The notes under the pieces were generated by a model, which searched no databases, was not told the origin of the DNA, and was given only the letters and a program-made list of their open reading frames with translations. A program made the translations under genes and the position numbers. 64,000 nucleotides of DNA from Rothia santali (GTDB lineage Bacteria; Actinomycetota; Actinomycetes; Actinomycetales; Micrococcaceae): NCBI RefSeq assembly GCF_024199905.1, contig NZ_JANAFB010000004.1, positions 50,674 through 114,673 of the forward strand, written 5' to 3'. Of this stretch, positions 8,344 through 16,716 are shown piece after piece (position 1 is the first letter of the stretch; the number at the start of each line of letters is the position of its first letter).

Positions 8344-8724
8344 ATGTCAGACGCCCCGGAGCGGAGCCGGATCGCCGCCTGGTTCTTCCCCGACGGGGAG
8401 GAGCCGGACCCCCGCTTCACGCTCGCCAACGAGCGCACCTTCCTCGCGTGGATCCGCACGGCCCTGGCGTTCCTGGCCGGCGGCATCGCGCTGGAGGCCT
8501 TCGCGGTGCCGATCTTCGACGACCCCCTGCGCCAGGTCTTCGCGGTGGTCCTGATCGGGGTGGGCGTGCTCGTCAGCACCGGGGCGGCGGTCCGCTGGGT
8601 GCGGGTCGAGCGGAGCATGCGGCGCCGGCGCGCGCTGCCGGTCCCGCTGATCGTCCCGTTGCTCAGCTTCAGCTGCGGGGCGGCGATGGTCCTGGTCATC
8701 GTCGTGATCGCGCTCGCGCGATGA
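8344..8724 (+). CDS. DUF202/YidH-type membrane protein
   Basis: The 126 residues hold the DUF202 signature (FTLANERTFLAWIRTALAFLAGGIALE) at the cytoplasmic edge of the first of three predicted membrane helices, with Arg-rich loops between. ATG at this position has GAAAGG upstream and gives the usual family N-terminus; an ATG 30 nt upstream is less likely. Its stop overlaps the next DUF202 gene as ATGA. YidH-type proteins have no established function. Confidence 0.88.
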   Translation: MSDAPERSRIAAWFFPDGEEPDPRFTLANERTFLAWIRTALAFLAGGIALEAFAVPIFDDPLRQVFAVVLIGVGVLVSTGAAVRWVRVERSMRRRRALPVPLIVPLLSFSCGAAMVLVIVVIALAR

Positions 8725-9131
8725 GCACCGGCCGCCGCCCGGGCCCGCGCGGCGCCTTCCGCGGCTCCCCGGGGCGCTCCGCCCGGCGCAGCTCGCCCGG
8801 GAGCGCCTCCCGCCGTCCGCCCCTGCACGAGGACCCGGGGCTGCAGCCCGAGCGGACGGTGCTGGCGTGGGGGCGGACCCTCCTGCTGTTCACCACGGTC
8901 GCGGCCGTCTTCCTCCGCTGGCTTCCCCGCTACGGGGCGCTGATGCTCATGCTGGCGCTGCTCGCCGCCGCGGTGGCCGGGGCCATCTACGCGACCCAGC
9001 GGCTGCGCTACCGGCGTCAGAGCCGGGGCATCTCGGACGAGTCCCTGGAGCCCGACGTCGCGGCGGTCCTGGTCACGAGCGCGGCCACCTGTGCGCTGGG
9101 GGTGCTGGGCGTCGTCGTCGTGCTGGGGTAG
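8721..9131 (+). CDS. Second DUF202-family membrane protein
   Basis: This 136-residue protein is coupled to the preceding gene by an ATGA overlap. A basic, Ser/Pro-rich N-terminal 40 residues precede the DUF202 core (LQPERTVLAWGRTLLLFTTVAAVFLRW) and two further membrane helices. The pair probably forms a heteromeric membrane complex, as DUF202 proteins often come in tandem. Function is unknown. Confidence 0.85.
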   Translation: MSTGRRPGPRGAFRGSPGRSARRSSPGSASRRPPLHEDPGLQPERTVLAWGRTLLLFTTVAAVFLRWLPRYGALMLMLALLAAAVAGAIYATQRLRYRRQSRGISDESLEPDVAAVLVTSAATCALGVLGVVVVLG

Positions 9132-9227
9132 GGGCGTGTCCCGCATGCCCCGGATGTCCCGGGCTTCGCAGGTGTCCCGGGCTCCCCGGTCGTCGCGGGC
9201 GTCACGACGCGCGGGCGTGGACTCGCG

Positions 9228-9257
9228 TTGCCAGGCGGCTCGCGGTGCGCATAGTCT
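9228..9257 (+). promoter_or_regulatory. Probable sigma70-type promoter of the OsmC gene
   Basis: TTGCCA at 9228-9233 and TAGTCT at 9252-9257 are separated by 18 bp and sit 39 bp before the ATG. The elements are a reasonable but imperfect match to the housekeeping consensus. Confidence 0.4.
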
Positions 9258-9295
9258 CGAATCACCCACGCCCCATCAGTGATAGGAGACACAGC

Positions 9296-9730
9296 ATGCC
9301 CACACGCACTTCCCGAACCGCTTGGAAGGGCTCCCTCGAGGAGGGCTCGGGTCAGGTCGAGATGAGCAGCTCCGAGATCGGCACCTTCGACGTGTCGTTC
9401 CCCAAGCGCGCCTCCGACAAGGCCGACGGCACCACCAGCCCCGAGGAGCTCATCGCCGCGGCGCACTCCTCCTGCTACGCGATGCAGTTCTCCGCGCTGC
9501 TCGGCGAGGCCGGCGGCACCGTGAACTCCCTGGACGTCACCGCCGACGTCTCGATGGGTCCGGAGCAGAGCGGCGGCTTCAAGCTGACCGGCATCGTCCT
9601 GAACGTGTCGGGCGACGTCGACGGCATCGACGGCGACGCGATCCGCAAGGCCGCCGAGCAGGCCAAGGACACCTGCCCCGTCAGCAAGGCGCTGTCCGGC
9701 GTCGAGATCACGCTGAAGACCGACTTCTAG
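9296..9730 (+). CDS. osmC: OsmC/Ohr-family peroxiredoxin
   Basis: A thiol-dependent peroxidase acting on organic hydroperoxides in the cytoplasm. The 144 residues include the two redox cysteines in their usual contexts, SSCYAMQFSALL (about residue 61) and DTCPVSKALSGVEI near the C-terminus. The N-terminal RTAWKGSLEEGSG and the core SPEELIAAAHSSC are typical of the OsmC branch. It is monocistronic, with its own promoter-like elements and a strong hairpin after the stop. Confidence 0.93.
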   Translation: MPTRTSRTAWKGSLEEGSGQVEMSSSEIGTFDVSFPKRASDKADGTTSPEELIAAAHSSCYAMQFSALLGEAGGTVNSLDVTADVSMGPEQSGGFKLTGIVLNVSGDVDGIDGDAIRKAAEQAKDTCPVSKALSGVEITLKTDF

Positions 9731-9747
9731 GCGCTGCGGCAGTCCGA

Positions 9748-9812
9748 AGGGCGTGCCCGCCCTCGCGTCTCCCCCCGCTCGTGGGGAGAGGTGCGGGTCG
9801 CGGGCACGCCCT
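9748..9812 (+). terminator. Long-stem terminator after osmC
   Basis: Perfect 13-bp arms at 9748-9760 and 9800-9812 enclose a second internal hairpin (TCTCCCC paired with GGGGAGA). The structure begins 17 nt after the osmC stop. Confidence 0.7.
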
Positions 9813-9951
9813 CGTCGTGTCGCGGGCGGCCCCTTTACTTCAAAACTGAAATGGCAGACGATGACCTGGTGAGCCGCATCACGGCTCGCCCACCCCGCAT
9901 CGCGATCCAGGCCGGGACCCCGTTCCGCGCGGCCCCGCCGGAAAGGCAAGC

Positions 9952-11001
9952 ATGACGACCACAGTCAACGCCCTGTCCGTGTCCGAGGCCAGCGGCCCGT
10001 TCGAGCGCACCTCCATCGACCGGCGGGACCTGCGGCCCCACGACGTCCGCATCGACATCCGCTACGCCGGCATCTGCCACTCCGACATCCACCAGGCCCG
10101 CGACGAGTGGGGCGGCGCGATCTTCCCCATGGTCCCCGGGCACGAGATCGTCGGCACCGTCGCGGAGACCGGCCCCGAGGTGACCGGCCTGAAGGAGGGG
10201 GACACGGTCGGCGTCGGCTGCTTCGTCGACTCGTGCCTCGAGTGCGAGGCCTGCCGGGACGGCGAGGAGCAGTTCTGCGAGCGCGGCGTCGTCCAGACCT
10301 ACAACTCCACGGAGTACGACGGCGAGGTCACCTACGGCGGCTACAGCCAGCAGGTCGTGGTGAGGGACCACTTCGTGCTGCGCATCCCCGACGGCGTCGA
10401 CCTCGCCGAGACCACCCCGCTGCTGTGCGCCGGGATCACCACCTACGCCCCGCTCAAGCGGTACGGGGCGGGGCCCGGGAAGCGGGTCGGCGTCGTGGGC
10501 ATGGGCGGGCTGGGGCACGTGGCCGTGAAGATCGCGGCCGCCCTGGGCGCGGAGGTCAGCGTCCTCAGCCGCACCGACCGCAAGAGGGAGGACGGACTGG
10601 CCTTCGGCGCGCGGCACTACTACGCGACCGAGGACGAGGGGGTCTTCGAGGAGCTGGCCGGCAGCTTCGACCTGATCGTCAACACGGTCGGCGCCGGCGT
10701 GGACCTCGATGCGTTCTTCGGCCTGCTGAACCGCGGCGGCACCATGGTCAACCTGGGCGCCCCGAGCGAGCTGCAGCCCTTCAACATCTTCTCGCTGCTC
10801 ACGATGCGCCGGAACTACGCCGGCTCGATGGTCGGCGGCCTGCCGGAGACCCAGGAGATGCTGGACTTCTGCGCGGAGCACGGGATCGGGGCGACGGTCG
10901 AGGTCATCCGGGCCGACCAGGTGGGCGAGTACTACGATCGCGTCGTGTCCGGGGACGTGCGGTACCGGGCGGTGATCGACGTCGCGTCCCTGGAGGGGTG
11001 A
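9952..11001 (+). CDS. Zinc-dependent NAD(P) alcohol dehydrogenase (YahK/CAD-like)
   Basis: A medium-chain dehydrogenase of 349 residues, likely reducing aldehydes with NADPH. Catalytic zinc ligands are Cys42 (AGICHSD), His64-Glu65 (PGHEIVG) and Cys158. Structural zinc cysteines are 95, 98, 101 and 109. The nucleotide motif is GMGGLG (182-187), and the segment after it reads SVLSRTDRK, NADPH-compatible and typical of the cinnamyl alcohol dehydrogenase branch. GAAAGG precedes the ATG. It is followed convergently by an HxlR regulator. The physiological substrate is not evident. Confidence 0.92.
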   Translation: MTTTVNALSVSEASGPFERTSIDRRDLRPHDVRIDIRYAGICHSDIHQARDEWGGAIFPMVPGHEIVGTVAETGPEVTGLKEGDTVGVGCFVDSCLECEACRDGEEQFCERGVVQTYNSTEYDGEVTYGGYSQQVVVRDHFVLRIPDGVDLAETTPLLCAGITTYAPLKRYGAGPGKRVGVVGMGGLGHVAVKIAAALGAEVSVLSRTDRKREDGLAFGARHYYATEDEGVFEELAGSFDLIVNTVGAGVDLDAFFGLLNRGGTMVNLGAPSELQPFNIFSLLTMRRNYAGSMVGGLPETQEMLDFCAEHGIGATVEVIRADQVGEYYDRVVSGDVRYRAVIDVASLEG

Positions 11002-11022
11002 GGCCGGCGGCGCGGGCGCCGA

Positions 11023-11418
11023 TCACGCGGCGTCGTAGCGCTCCCGCGCCGCGAGGACCGTGTCTGCGTGGTCCTCGGCCCACTCGCGCAGGGTCTGGAT
11101 GGGTCCGGCGAGCGTGGCGCCCAGCCCCGTCAGCTCGTAGTCGACCCGCGGCGGCGACGTCGGGGTGACCGTCCTCAGCACGAGGCCGTCCCGCTCCAGG
11201 GAGCGCAGCGTCTCGGCGAGGACCTTGGGCGTCACCCCGCCGACGCGCTCGCGGAGCCGCCCGAACCGCAGCGGCGCCTCGGCCAGGGCCGTGACGATCA
11301 GCGGGGTCCAGCGGTCGACGACGTGCCGGAGCACGGTGCGCGAGGGGCACCGGGGGCTCATGATGTCGAAGTCCTGCGCCGCGAGGTCCGCGGCGCCGGC
11401 GGGCGCGGTGAGCGTCAT
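11023..11418 (-). CDS. HxlR-family transcriptional regulator
   Basis: The 131-residue winged-helix protein has the family layout: CPSRTVLRHVVDRWTPLIVTALAEAPLRFGRLRERVGGVTPKVLAETLRSLERDGLV. A single Cys at the start of the DNA-binding domain (SPRCPSRTV) is where some HxlR sensors react with electrophiles or oxidants. It diverges from an NAD(P)-binding oxidoreductase across a 108-bp region holding a palindrome, the classic arrangement for an HxlR regulator and its target. Confidence 0.92.
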   Translation of the reverse strand: MTLTAPAGAADLAAQDFDIMSPRCPSRTVLRHVVDRWTPLIVTALAEAPLRFGRLRERVGGVTPKVLAETLRSLERDGLVLRTVTPTSPPRVDYELTGLGATLAGPIQTLREWAEDHADTVLAARERYDAA

Positions 11419-11447
11419 CCGTCCTCATCTCCTGTGGTTACGTTGAG

Positions 11448-11469
11448 GTATCTGGTATCCGAAAGATAC
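11448..11469. promoter_or_regulatory. Probable HxlR operator GTATCT-N10-AGATAC
   Basis: A perfect 6-bp inverted repeat with a 10-bp spacer lies midway between the divergent genes, with another GTATC copy inside the spacer (11455-11459). Position and symmetry suit autoregulation and control of the neighbouring oxidoreductase. Confidence 0.6.
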
Positions 11470-11526
11470 TGTAGCCCCTATCGGGTCGATCGGACGACCG
11501 TCCGGCCCCGGAACGAAGGAGTCATC

Positions 11527-12132
11527 ATGAAGATCGCAGTCATCGGGGCCACCGGCATGGTCGGCTCCCGCGTCGTGGCCGAGGCGTCCAAGCGCGGTCA
11601 CGTCGTCGACGCCTACAGCCGCGGCGGCACGATGGTCCAGGGCGCCGAGACGGCCCTTCCCCTGGACCTCGCCGACACCGCGGCGGTCGCTGAGGCCATC
11701 GGCGCCCACGACGCCACCGTCATCACCGTGGTCAGCGGCCGCACCGGGAGCTACGCGGACGACGTCGCGAACCACCGCGCGCTCATCGAGGCGGCACCCA
11801 GCGGGCGCTTCCTGGTGGTCGGCGGCGCGGGCGCCCTCCAGGCCGACGAGCGGACCCTGCTCAAGGACACCCCGGGCTTCCCCGCCGAGTACAAGCCCGA
11901 GGCGGACGCCTTCTCAGAGGTCTACGAGGCCTACCGCGGCTCCGAGGGCCTCGAGTGGACGATGCTCGCACCCGCCCCGGTGATCGCGCCGGGCGAGCGG
12001 ACGGGGGAGTACTCGACCGGGGACGACCGGCCCGCGGGCGAGTCCATCTCGGCGGAGGACTTCGCCGTCGCGCTCGTCGACGAGCTGGAGCGCCCGGCCC
12101 ACGCCGGGAGGCGCTTCACCGCGGCGAACTGA
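11527..12132 (+). CDS. NAD(P)H-binding (NmrA/SDR-like) oxidoreductase
   Basis: The 201 residues open with the Rossmann motif IAVIGATGMVGSRVV (residues 3-17) and continue in the atypical short-chain NAD(P)-binding fold (LPLDLADTAAVAEAIGAHDATV, FLVVGGAGAL). AAGGAG precedes the ATG. Proteins of this type next to HxlR regulators are usually quinone or redox-stress reductases. The active-site YxxxK of classical SDRs is not seen, so a sensor or reductase of unknown substrate is the safest call. Confidence 0.85.
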   Translation: MKIAVIGATGMVGSRVVAEASKRGHVVDAYSRGGTMVQGAETALPLDLADTAAVAEAIGAHDATVITVVSGRTGSYADDVANHRALIEAAPSGRFLVVGGAGALQADERTLLKDTPGFPAEYKPEADAFSEVYEAYRGSEGLEWTMLAPAPVIAPGERTGEYSTGDDRPAGESISAEDFAVALVDELERPAHAGRRFTAAN

Positions 12133-12157
12133 CGCCGAAGGCGGGGCCGGCGCCATC

Positions 12158-12300
12158 GCCGGGTCCGTGCGACGAACGACGCCGCCGGGCCCGTGCGACC
12201 GACGCGGACGCCGCCGGACCTGCGAGGCCGACGCCGGTCCCGCGACGCCGACGCCGGGCCCGCGCGGGCGACTCCGCCCGGCCCGGCCGGCGTCGTCGCC
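12158..12300. repeat. Degenerate GC-rich tandem repeats between convergent genes
   Basis: About five 20-29 bp units start with GCCGGGYCCGYGCGAC or a variant and end in GACGCC. They fill the space between the oxidoreductase and the convergent sugar transporter. No gene fits here. They may fold as terminators. Confidence 0.45.
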
Positions 12301-12316
12301 TCCGGGCGGATCCGCC

Positions 12317-13768
12317 CTACCGGCGGCTCTCCCGTCCCACGGTGTAGATCGCGCCGGTGGTCACGCCTTCCTCGACCTCCTCGAGGGTCCGGCCGCGGGT
12401 CTCCGGCAGGCCCCACGCCATCACGGCCACCGCCAGCGCGTTGACCGCCGCGAAGCCGAAGAAGGACCCGGTCAGCCCGACGAGCTCGACCAGCGTCGGG
12501 AACGTCAGGCTCAGCAGCGCGTTGGCCGTCCACATGCAGAACACCGAGATGCCCATGCCCAGCGCGCGCATGTGCAGCGGGAAGATCTCGCTGAGCAGCA
12601 CCCACGTGGCGACGTTGAGGAACAGCTGCACCGAGCCGACGAAGGCGACGATCAGCGCGAGGATCACGAAGGGCCGGGCGGGGTTGCCCTCGGGCAGCAG
12701 CAGCGCCGTCGCGCCGATGAGCACGTGGCAGACCGCGGTGAGGCTGTAGCCCGTGATGACCATGGTCCGGCGATTGACCTTCTCCATCATCCACAGGGCG
12801 ATCAGGCTGCCGACCACGCCGATGGCGCCGGGCGCGATGTTGGCGATCAGCGCCGCCTGCCGCCCGAACCCCGACTCCGTGAGCACGACCTGCCCGTAGT
12901 ACATCATCGAGTTGATGCCGGTCAGCTGCTGGAGCACGCCCAGCGCGACGCCGACCACCAGGATGCGCCGCAGCCACCGGTTCGCGAGGATCGCCCGCCA
13001 CCCGGAGCGCTCCGCACGACCCTCGGCCGCGACGGCCCGGCGGATGGACTCCGCCTCGGCCCGGGCGCGCTCCGGGGAGCGGATCGTGCTCAGGACCGCG
13101 AGGGCCTCCTCGTCCCGCCCCTGGGAGAGCAGCCAGCGCGGGGACTCGGGCATGCGCAGCATCCCGAAGAACAGGAAGACGGCCGGGATCGCGGAGACGG
13201 CCAGCATGATCCGCCAGACGCCGTCCAGGTGGCCCAGCGTGTTGCCGATGACGGCGTTGACGACGAAGGCCGCCAGCTGCCCGGCCACGATCATGACCTC
13301 GTTGCGCCCGGACAGGGAGCCGCGGATCTCGTAGGGGGCGAGCTCCGCGAGGAACACCGGGACCACGGTCGAGGCGCCGCCGACCGCCAGGCCCAGGAGC
13401 ACCCGCCCCAGGACGAGGACGGGCAGGCCGGGCGCGGTGACGCAGAGGACCGCGCCGGCGAAGAACATGACCGAGAGCATGATGATGGTGTTGCGCCGGC
13501 CCCACCCGTCCGAGAGCCGGCCGATCAGCATCGCGCCGACGGCCGCGCCGAACAGCAGCGAGCTGGTCACCACGCCCTCGGTGAAGGCGGTGAGCCCGAG
13601 CTCCTCGCTCATCGGCAGCAGGGCGCCGTTGATCACGCCCGTGTCGTAGCCGAAGAGCAGGCCGCCCAGGGTCGCCACCAGGGCCACGAGGCCCAGGCGG
13701 CGGGTGTGGGGGCCCTTGGTGAGCGGCGGCATCGCCGTCTCGGGCGCTCGGGTGGTCGTGTCGGACAC
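12317..13768 (-). CDS. Sugar porter-family MFS transporter (possibly inositol or pentose)
   Basis: A proton-coupled sugar importer of 483 residues with 12 predicted helices. Signatures are GGLLFGYDTGVINGALL in helix 1, RLSDGWGRRNTI after helix 2, PESPRWLLSQGRDEEA before the central loop, NSMMYYGQVVL in helix 7 and LPETRGRTLEEVEEG at the C-terminus. The GTG start is chosen because AAGGAG precedes it at ideal spacing; the frame continues upstream only through low-complexity sequence. It lies downstream of a sugar isomerase-type gene on the same strand, as in inositol and pentose catabolic operons. Confidence 0.92.
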   Translation of the reverse strand: MSDTTTRAPETAMPPLTKGPHTRRLGLVALVATLGGLLFGYDTGVINGALLPMSEELGLTAFTEGVVTSSLLFGAAVGAMLIGRLSDGWGRRNTIIMLSVMFFAGAVLCVTAPGLPVLVLGRVLLGLAVGGASTVVPVFLAELAPYEIRGSLSGRNEVMIVAGQLAAFVVNAVIGNTLGHLDGVWRIMLAVSAIPAVFLFFGMLRMPESPRWLLSQGRDEEALAVLSTIRSPERARAEAESIRRAVAAEGRAERSGWRAILANRWLRRILVVGVALGVLQQLTGINSMMYYGQVVLTESGFGRQAALIANIAPGAIGVVGSLIALWMMEKVNRRTMVITGYSLTAVCHVLIGATALLLPEGNPARPFVILALIVAFVGSVQLFLNVATWVLLSEIFPLHMRALGMGISVFCMWTANALLSLTFPTLVELVGLTGSFFGFAAVNALAVAVMAWGLPETRGRTLEEVEEGVTTGAIYTVGRESRR

Positions 13769-13924
13769 GGATGACTCCTTCGTCAGGGGCGCGCCGAGGG
13801 CGCGCCGTTCTCGGATGGCTCCCGCGCGGTGTGGGAGCGGCGTCGGGCGTTCGGGGATCGGGCCGCGGCGGCGTTCGGCGGCCGGATGCCAGGCCACCGC
13901 GGCGATCAAGGGCCGCGGGTCAGG

Positions 13925-13950
13925 CCGCGGCGGCGATCGAGCCGCCGCGG
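13925..13950 (-). terminator. Hairpin between isomerase and transporter genes
   Basis: A 10-bp perfect stem (CCGCGGCGGC with GCCGCCGCGG) with a 6-nt loop follows the isomerase stop by about 20 bp. It could attenuate read-through into the transporter. Confidence 0.5.
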
Positions 13951-13970
13951 CGTCGGGCCCGGTGTGAGGG

Positions 13971-14909
13971 TCAGGCCGGCGCGGCGTCGAGCACCCGGCG
14001 GAGCACCCCCGCGGCCTCGGCGACACCGTCCGCCCCGCCGACCTCGACGTCCTCGTGCTCGATCGACAGCGCGCCGTCGTACCCCACGGCCCGCAGGGCC
14101 TCGACGAACTCGGCCCAGAACCGCTCGCCCTCGGCCCCGCGGCCCACGGTGACGTAGTTCCAAGAGCGCTCGGCGGGGTGGTCCACGGTCAGGTACTCGA
14201 GGTGGCTGCGGATCGCGGCCGCCTCCTCGACCCGGGTGTCCTTGGCGTGCACGTGCTGGATCGCGGGACCGAGGGCGTCGATGGCCCGGATCGGGTCCGC
14301 GCCCATCCAGATGAGGTGGCTGGGGTCGAAGTTCACGCCCACGGTCTCGCCGATCTCCTCGCGCAGGCGCAGCGCCGAGGGCACGTTGTAGACCAGCTGG
14401 TTGGCGTGCATCTCCACGGCCAGGCGCTCGACGCCGGCCTCCCGGGCGAAGGCTGCCAGGTCGGCCCAGTACGGCAGGGCGACGTCGTCCCACTGGTACC
14501 GCAGCATCCGGGTGGTCTCCGGCGGCCAGGAGGTGGTGATCCAGTTGGGCATGCGGTCCTCCGCGCACCCGGCGGGCAGCCCGGACATCAGGACCACGGT
14601 GCCCACGCCCAGCTCGCCCGCGAGGCGAATCGCGTCGCGGGTGGCCCGGTCGTTCTCCGGCTCGTCGGGGTGGAGGGGGTTGCCGCTGGCGTTGATCGCG
14701 GAGATCTCCAGGCCCGCGTCCGCCACGTGGCGCAGGAGGTTCTGCCGCCCCGCCTCCGAGGCGAGCAGCTCCGGGGCGCTGAGGTGCGGCTTCGGGGACC
14801 ACGGCCCCGCGCCGAACTCCACGGTCTCGGCCCCGACGCTCCGGGAGTGGGCCAGGGCCTCGTCCAGGGTCAGATCCGTCAGGCTGTCCGTCAGAACACC
14901 GATCTTCAC
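13971..14909 (-). CDS. Sugar phosphate isomerase/epimerase (xylose isomerase-like TIM barrel)
   Basis: A metal-dependent TIM-barrel protein of 312 residues (AP-endonuclease family 2 fold). Likely metal ligands lie in ERLAVEMHANQL, VGVNFDPSHLIWMG, QHVHAKDTR and LSIEHED, the usual Glu/Asp/His/Glu positions. GTG with AAGGAG upstream is preferred over an ATG 27 nt earlier. With the sugar transporter downstream it probably belongs to a polyol or inositol catabolic operon (IolE/IolI-like). The exact substrate cannot be read from the sequence. Confidence 0.88.
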   Translation of the reverse strand: MKIGVLTDSLTDLTLDEALAHSRSVGAETVEFGAGPWSPKPHLSAPELLASEAGRQNLLRHVADAGLEISAINASGNPLHPDEPENDRATRDAIRLAGELGVGTVVLMSGLPAGCAEDRMPNWITTSWPPETTRMLRYQWDDVALPYWADLAAFAREAGVERLAVEMHANQLVYNVPSALRLREEIGETVGVNFDPSHLIWMGADPIRAIDALGPAIQHVHAKDTRVEEAAAIRSHLEYLTVDHPAERSWNYVTVGRGAEGERFWAEFVEALRAVGYDGALSIEHEDVEVGGADGVAEAAGVLRRVLDAAPA

Positions 14910-15170
14910 GCGCGACTCCTTCGTCTTTTGACACATTGACAGTACAAATTAACGCGACCTACCGTGGAACGTAGCACACCTCACAGCCCGTTCACCAGGC
15001 GGGATCGCGTGTCTGCCGGCGCAGCGGGCCGGGACGGGCGTCGCCTCCGACGCCACCTCGACCGCTGCTTTCGATGCCTCCGACGAGTCGACTGGTCGAG
15101 GCGGTGCGAGCGCGCGGCCGAGGTGGAGGTCCCGGTCCGGCGCAGGGCGCTGCCTCCGGAGCGTGCGGCC

Positions 15171-16340
15171 TCAGGCGTTGGTGGTCGCGAACGTGGCGCG
15201 GACCATCCACCCTTCGGCGGTGGGGCCGCTTTCGATGGCGCCCCCGTAGACCGTGACGCGCTCGCGGAGGCCGACCAGGCCGAAGCCGGACGAGGGGAAC
15301 TCGGTGTGCGCCCTCCGGATCGCTCGGCTGTTGGTGACCGACAGCGTGATCGAGTTCTCTCCGGTCTCGACGACGTACTGGACCGAGGGCGTCCCCAGGG
15401 CGTGCTTCAGGATGTTCGTGGTCGCCTCTTGGGCGATCCTGATGAGGGTGAGCTCCAGCGAGCGGGGAACCTCGAGGTCCGCCGGCATGTCCACCTCGAC
15501 CCGGGCGCCCTGGGCCTTCAGGAGCCCCGCGAACTCGTGGACGCGCAGGCGCAGTCCGCCCGTCGTCTCCTCGGCTTCGGCGACGTTCGCAGCGGTGTCG
15601 GGCCCGTAGAGGATCCCGAGCATCCGGCGCATGTCCTTGAGGGCCTGACGGGAGGCGTCGCCGATCGCCTGGCGGGCCTCGAGTCGATCCTCGGGCTCGG
15701 TCGCGGTGTCCAGGACGCGGGCCTGCATCGCGATGATCGTGAGGTCGTGCGCGACGACGTCGTGCAGCTCGGCGGCGATCCGCTTGCGCTCGGCCGTGAC
15801 CGCCTTCTCCCGTGCCTCCTCCTGCAGCCTGACCTCTTGGCTCAGGCGGAGGTTGCGCAGGGCTGCGAGGCGGATGGACAGCCCGAGTCCGGTGCCCAGG
15901 ACGACGAAGAAGATGAGCGTGACGCCGTCGAACCACATGGTGTCGCCGGTCAGCCCGAGGATGACGGCCCACAAGCCCGTCAGGCAGGAGGCGAGCACCC
16001 CGAACTGCCAGCTGCAGGTGCGGGCCACCAGGGCCGCCATCGGGATGGTGGTGATCCGGAAGAGCGCGGGCTCCATCCAGGCCAGGGAGAAGAGAGAGGC
16101 CACGAGGAAGGCCAGGGCCCCGTAGGCGGGCCACCGCCCGGTCAGGGCCACCAGGGCGCCGACGAGGCAGATCTCGACCAGATCCTCATAGGAGGTGTAG
16201 GGCAGCCCAAGGAAGGTGGCGCCCGCCTCGAGCGCTATGAGGCACCCCACGCAGATGGTGATGGTCAGGCTCACCCAGCGCGGCAGGGGCAGCGTCTTGA
16301 AGAGTTCTGAGGGCTTCATCGAATGCAGGGACCGTTTCAC
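15171..16340 (-). CDS. DesK/NarX-type sensor histidine kinase with six-helix membrane domain
   Basis: A 389-residue kinase with about six membrane helices (residues 22-158) and very short external loops, then a coiled-coil linker. The HisKA_3 phosphoacceptor is His193 in ERKRIAAELHDVVAHDL, followed by an HATPase domain with Asn309 (RIAQEATTNILKHA) and GFGLVGLRERV. The sensor part resembles peptide- or membrane-sensing kinases rather than periplasmic-domain sensors. A GTG start has CATAAT 8 nt upstream and no ribosome site, suggesting a leaderless transcript. An ATG 21 nt downstream is the alternative. It lies 67 bp downstream of the secreted peptide gene on the same strand. Confidence 0.9.
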   Translation of the reverse strand: MKRSLHSMKPSELFKTLPLPRWVSLTITICVGCLIALEAGATFLGLPYTSYEDLVEICLVGALVALTGRWPAYGALAFLVASLFSLAWMEPALFRITTIPMAALVARTCSWQFGVLASCLTGLWAVILGLTGDTMWFDGVTLIFFVVLGTGLGLSIRLAALRNLRLSQEVRLQEEAREKAVTAERKRIAAELHDVVAHDLTIIAMQARVLDTATEPEDRLEARQAIGDASRQALKDMRRMLGILYGPDTAANVAEAEETTGGLRLRVHEFAGLLKAQGARVEVDMPADLEVPRSLELTLIRIAQEATTNILKHALGTPSVQYVVETGENSITLSVTNSRAIRRAHTEFPSSGFGLVGLRERVTVYGGAIESGPTAEGWMVRATFATTNA

Positions 16341-16407
16341 TCAACTCATTATGGTCGGGGAAACCTCCGAGGGGGGCGAAGGCGAGACCTCAGCCCCCTC
16401 TGCGACG

Positions 16408-16563
16408 TCAGCGGCAGAAATAGAAGGCGTGGCACAGCCACGAATAGGTGGTGACGGACCCCTGCGCGGACAGGGGTGCTGCCTGCGCGGGAGCGGCCGA
16501 GGCCGCGCCCATCGGGATGGTGGCGAAGATGGCGAGAGCGGCGATGGCGGCGATGCGACGCAT
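16408..16563 (-). CDS. Small secreted peptide with C-terminal CX5C (candidate signal peptide for the adjacent two-component system)
   Basis: This is a 51-residue gene lying upstream of the kinase. GAGGAG sits 7 nt before its ATG. The product has a Sec-type signal: basic start MRRIAAIAALAIFATIPMG, then AASA and AQA sites suiting signal peptidase cleavage. The mature end is about 20-28 residues, finishing SVTTYSWLCHAFYFCR. The two Cys five residues apart could form a disulfide ring, and the Trp/Tyr/Phe content is unusual for a leader fragment. It is bracketed by a kinase and a response regulator. No dedicated protease or exporter is nearby. Pheromone or bacteriocin function is inference; no family was recognised. 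Confidence 0.72.
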   Translation of the reverse strand: MRRIAAIAALAIFATIPMGAASAAPAQAAPLSAQGSVTTYSWLCHAFYFCR

Positions 16564-16716
16564 GGTGTACTCCTCAGTACTCATTGCTACACACTTAGGT
16601 AGATGCTAACCAGTCTGGTGTAAAATTCAGCGTATTGGTTCCAACTTTCGTATCGTTTCCGCTGATCTAACTCGCATTTCTTGAGACTGCGGCGCGCGCA
16701 ACAGGGAGGTCACATC
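16564..16716. promoter_or_regulatory. Divergent promoter region of peptide-kinase and response regulator genes
   Basis: An AT-rich 153-bp region. GTACT-CCTC-AGTAC (16567-16580) is an inverted repeat overlapping the peptide gene's ribosome site, and ACCAG-T-CTGGT (16609-16619) is a second perfect one. TAAAAT at 16621-16626 could be a -10 for the regulator. Both palindromes are candidate sites for the NarL-type regulator. Confidence 0.5.

Noticed and set aside
14927..14950. Two forward TTGACA hexamers near the isomerase start
   Set aside because: They face away from the isomerase and have no matching -10 or forward gene until far downstream; probably chance or part of an unknown operator.
16216..16602. 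128-codon forward frame across the peptide gene
   Set aside because: No start signal; basic low-complexity translation. The reverse frame has an SD, signal peptide and correct length.
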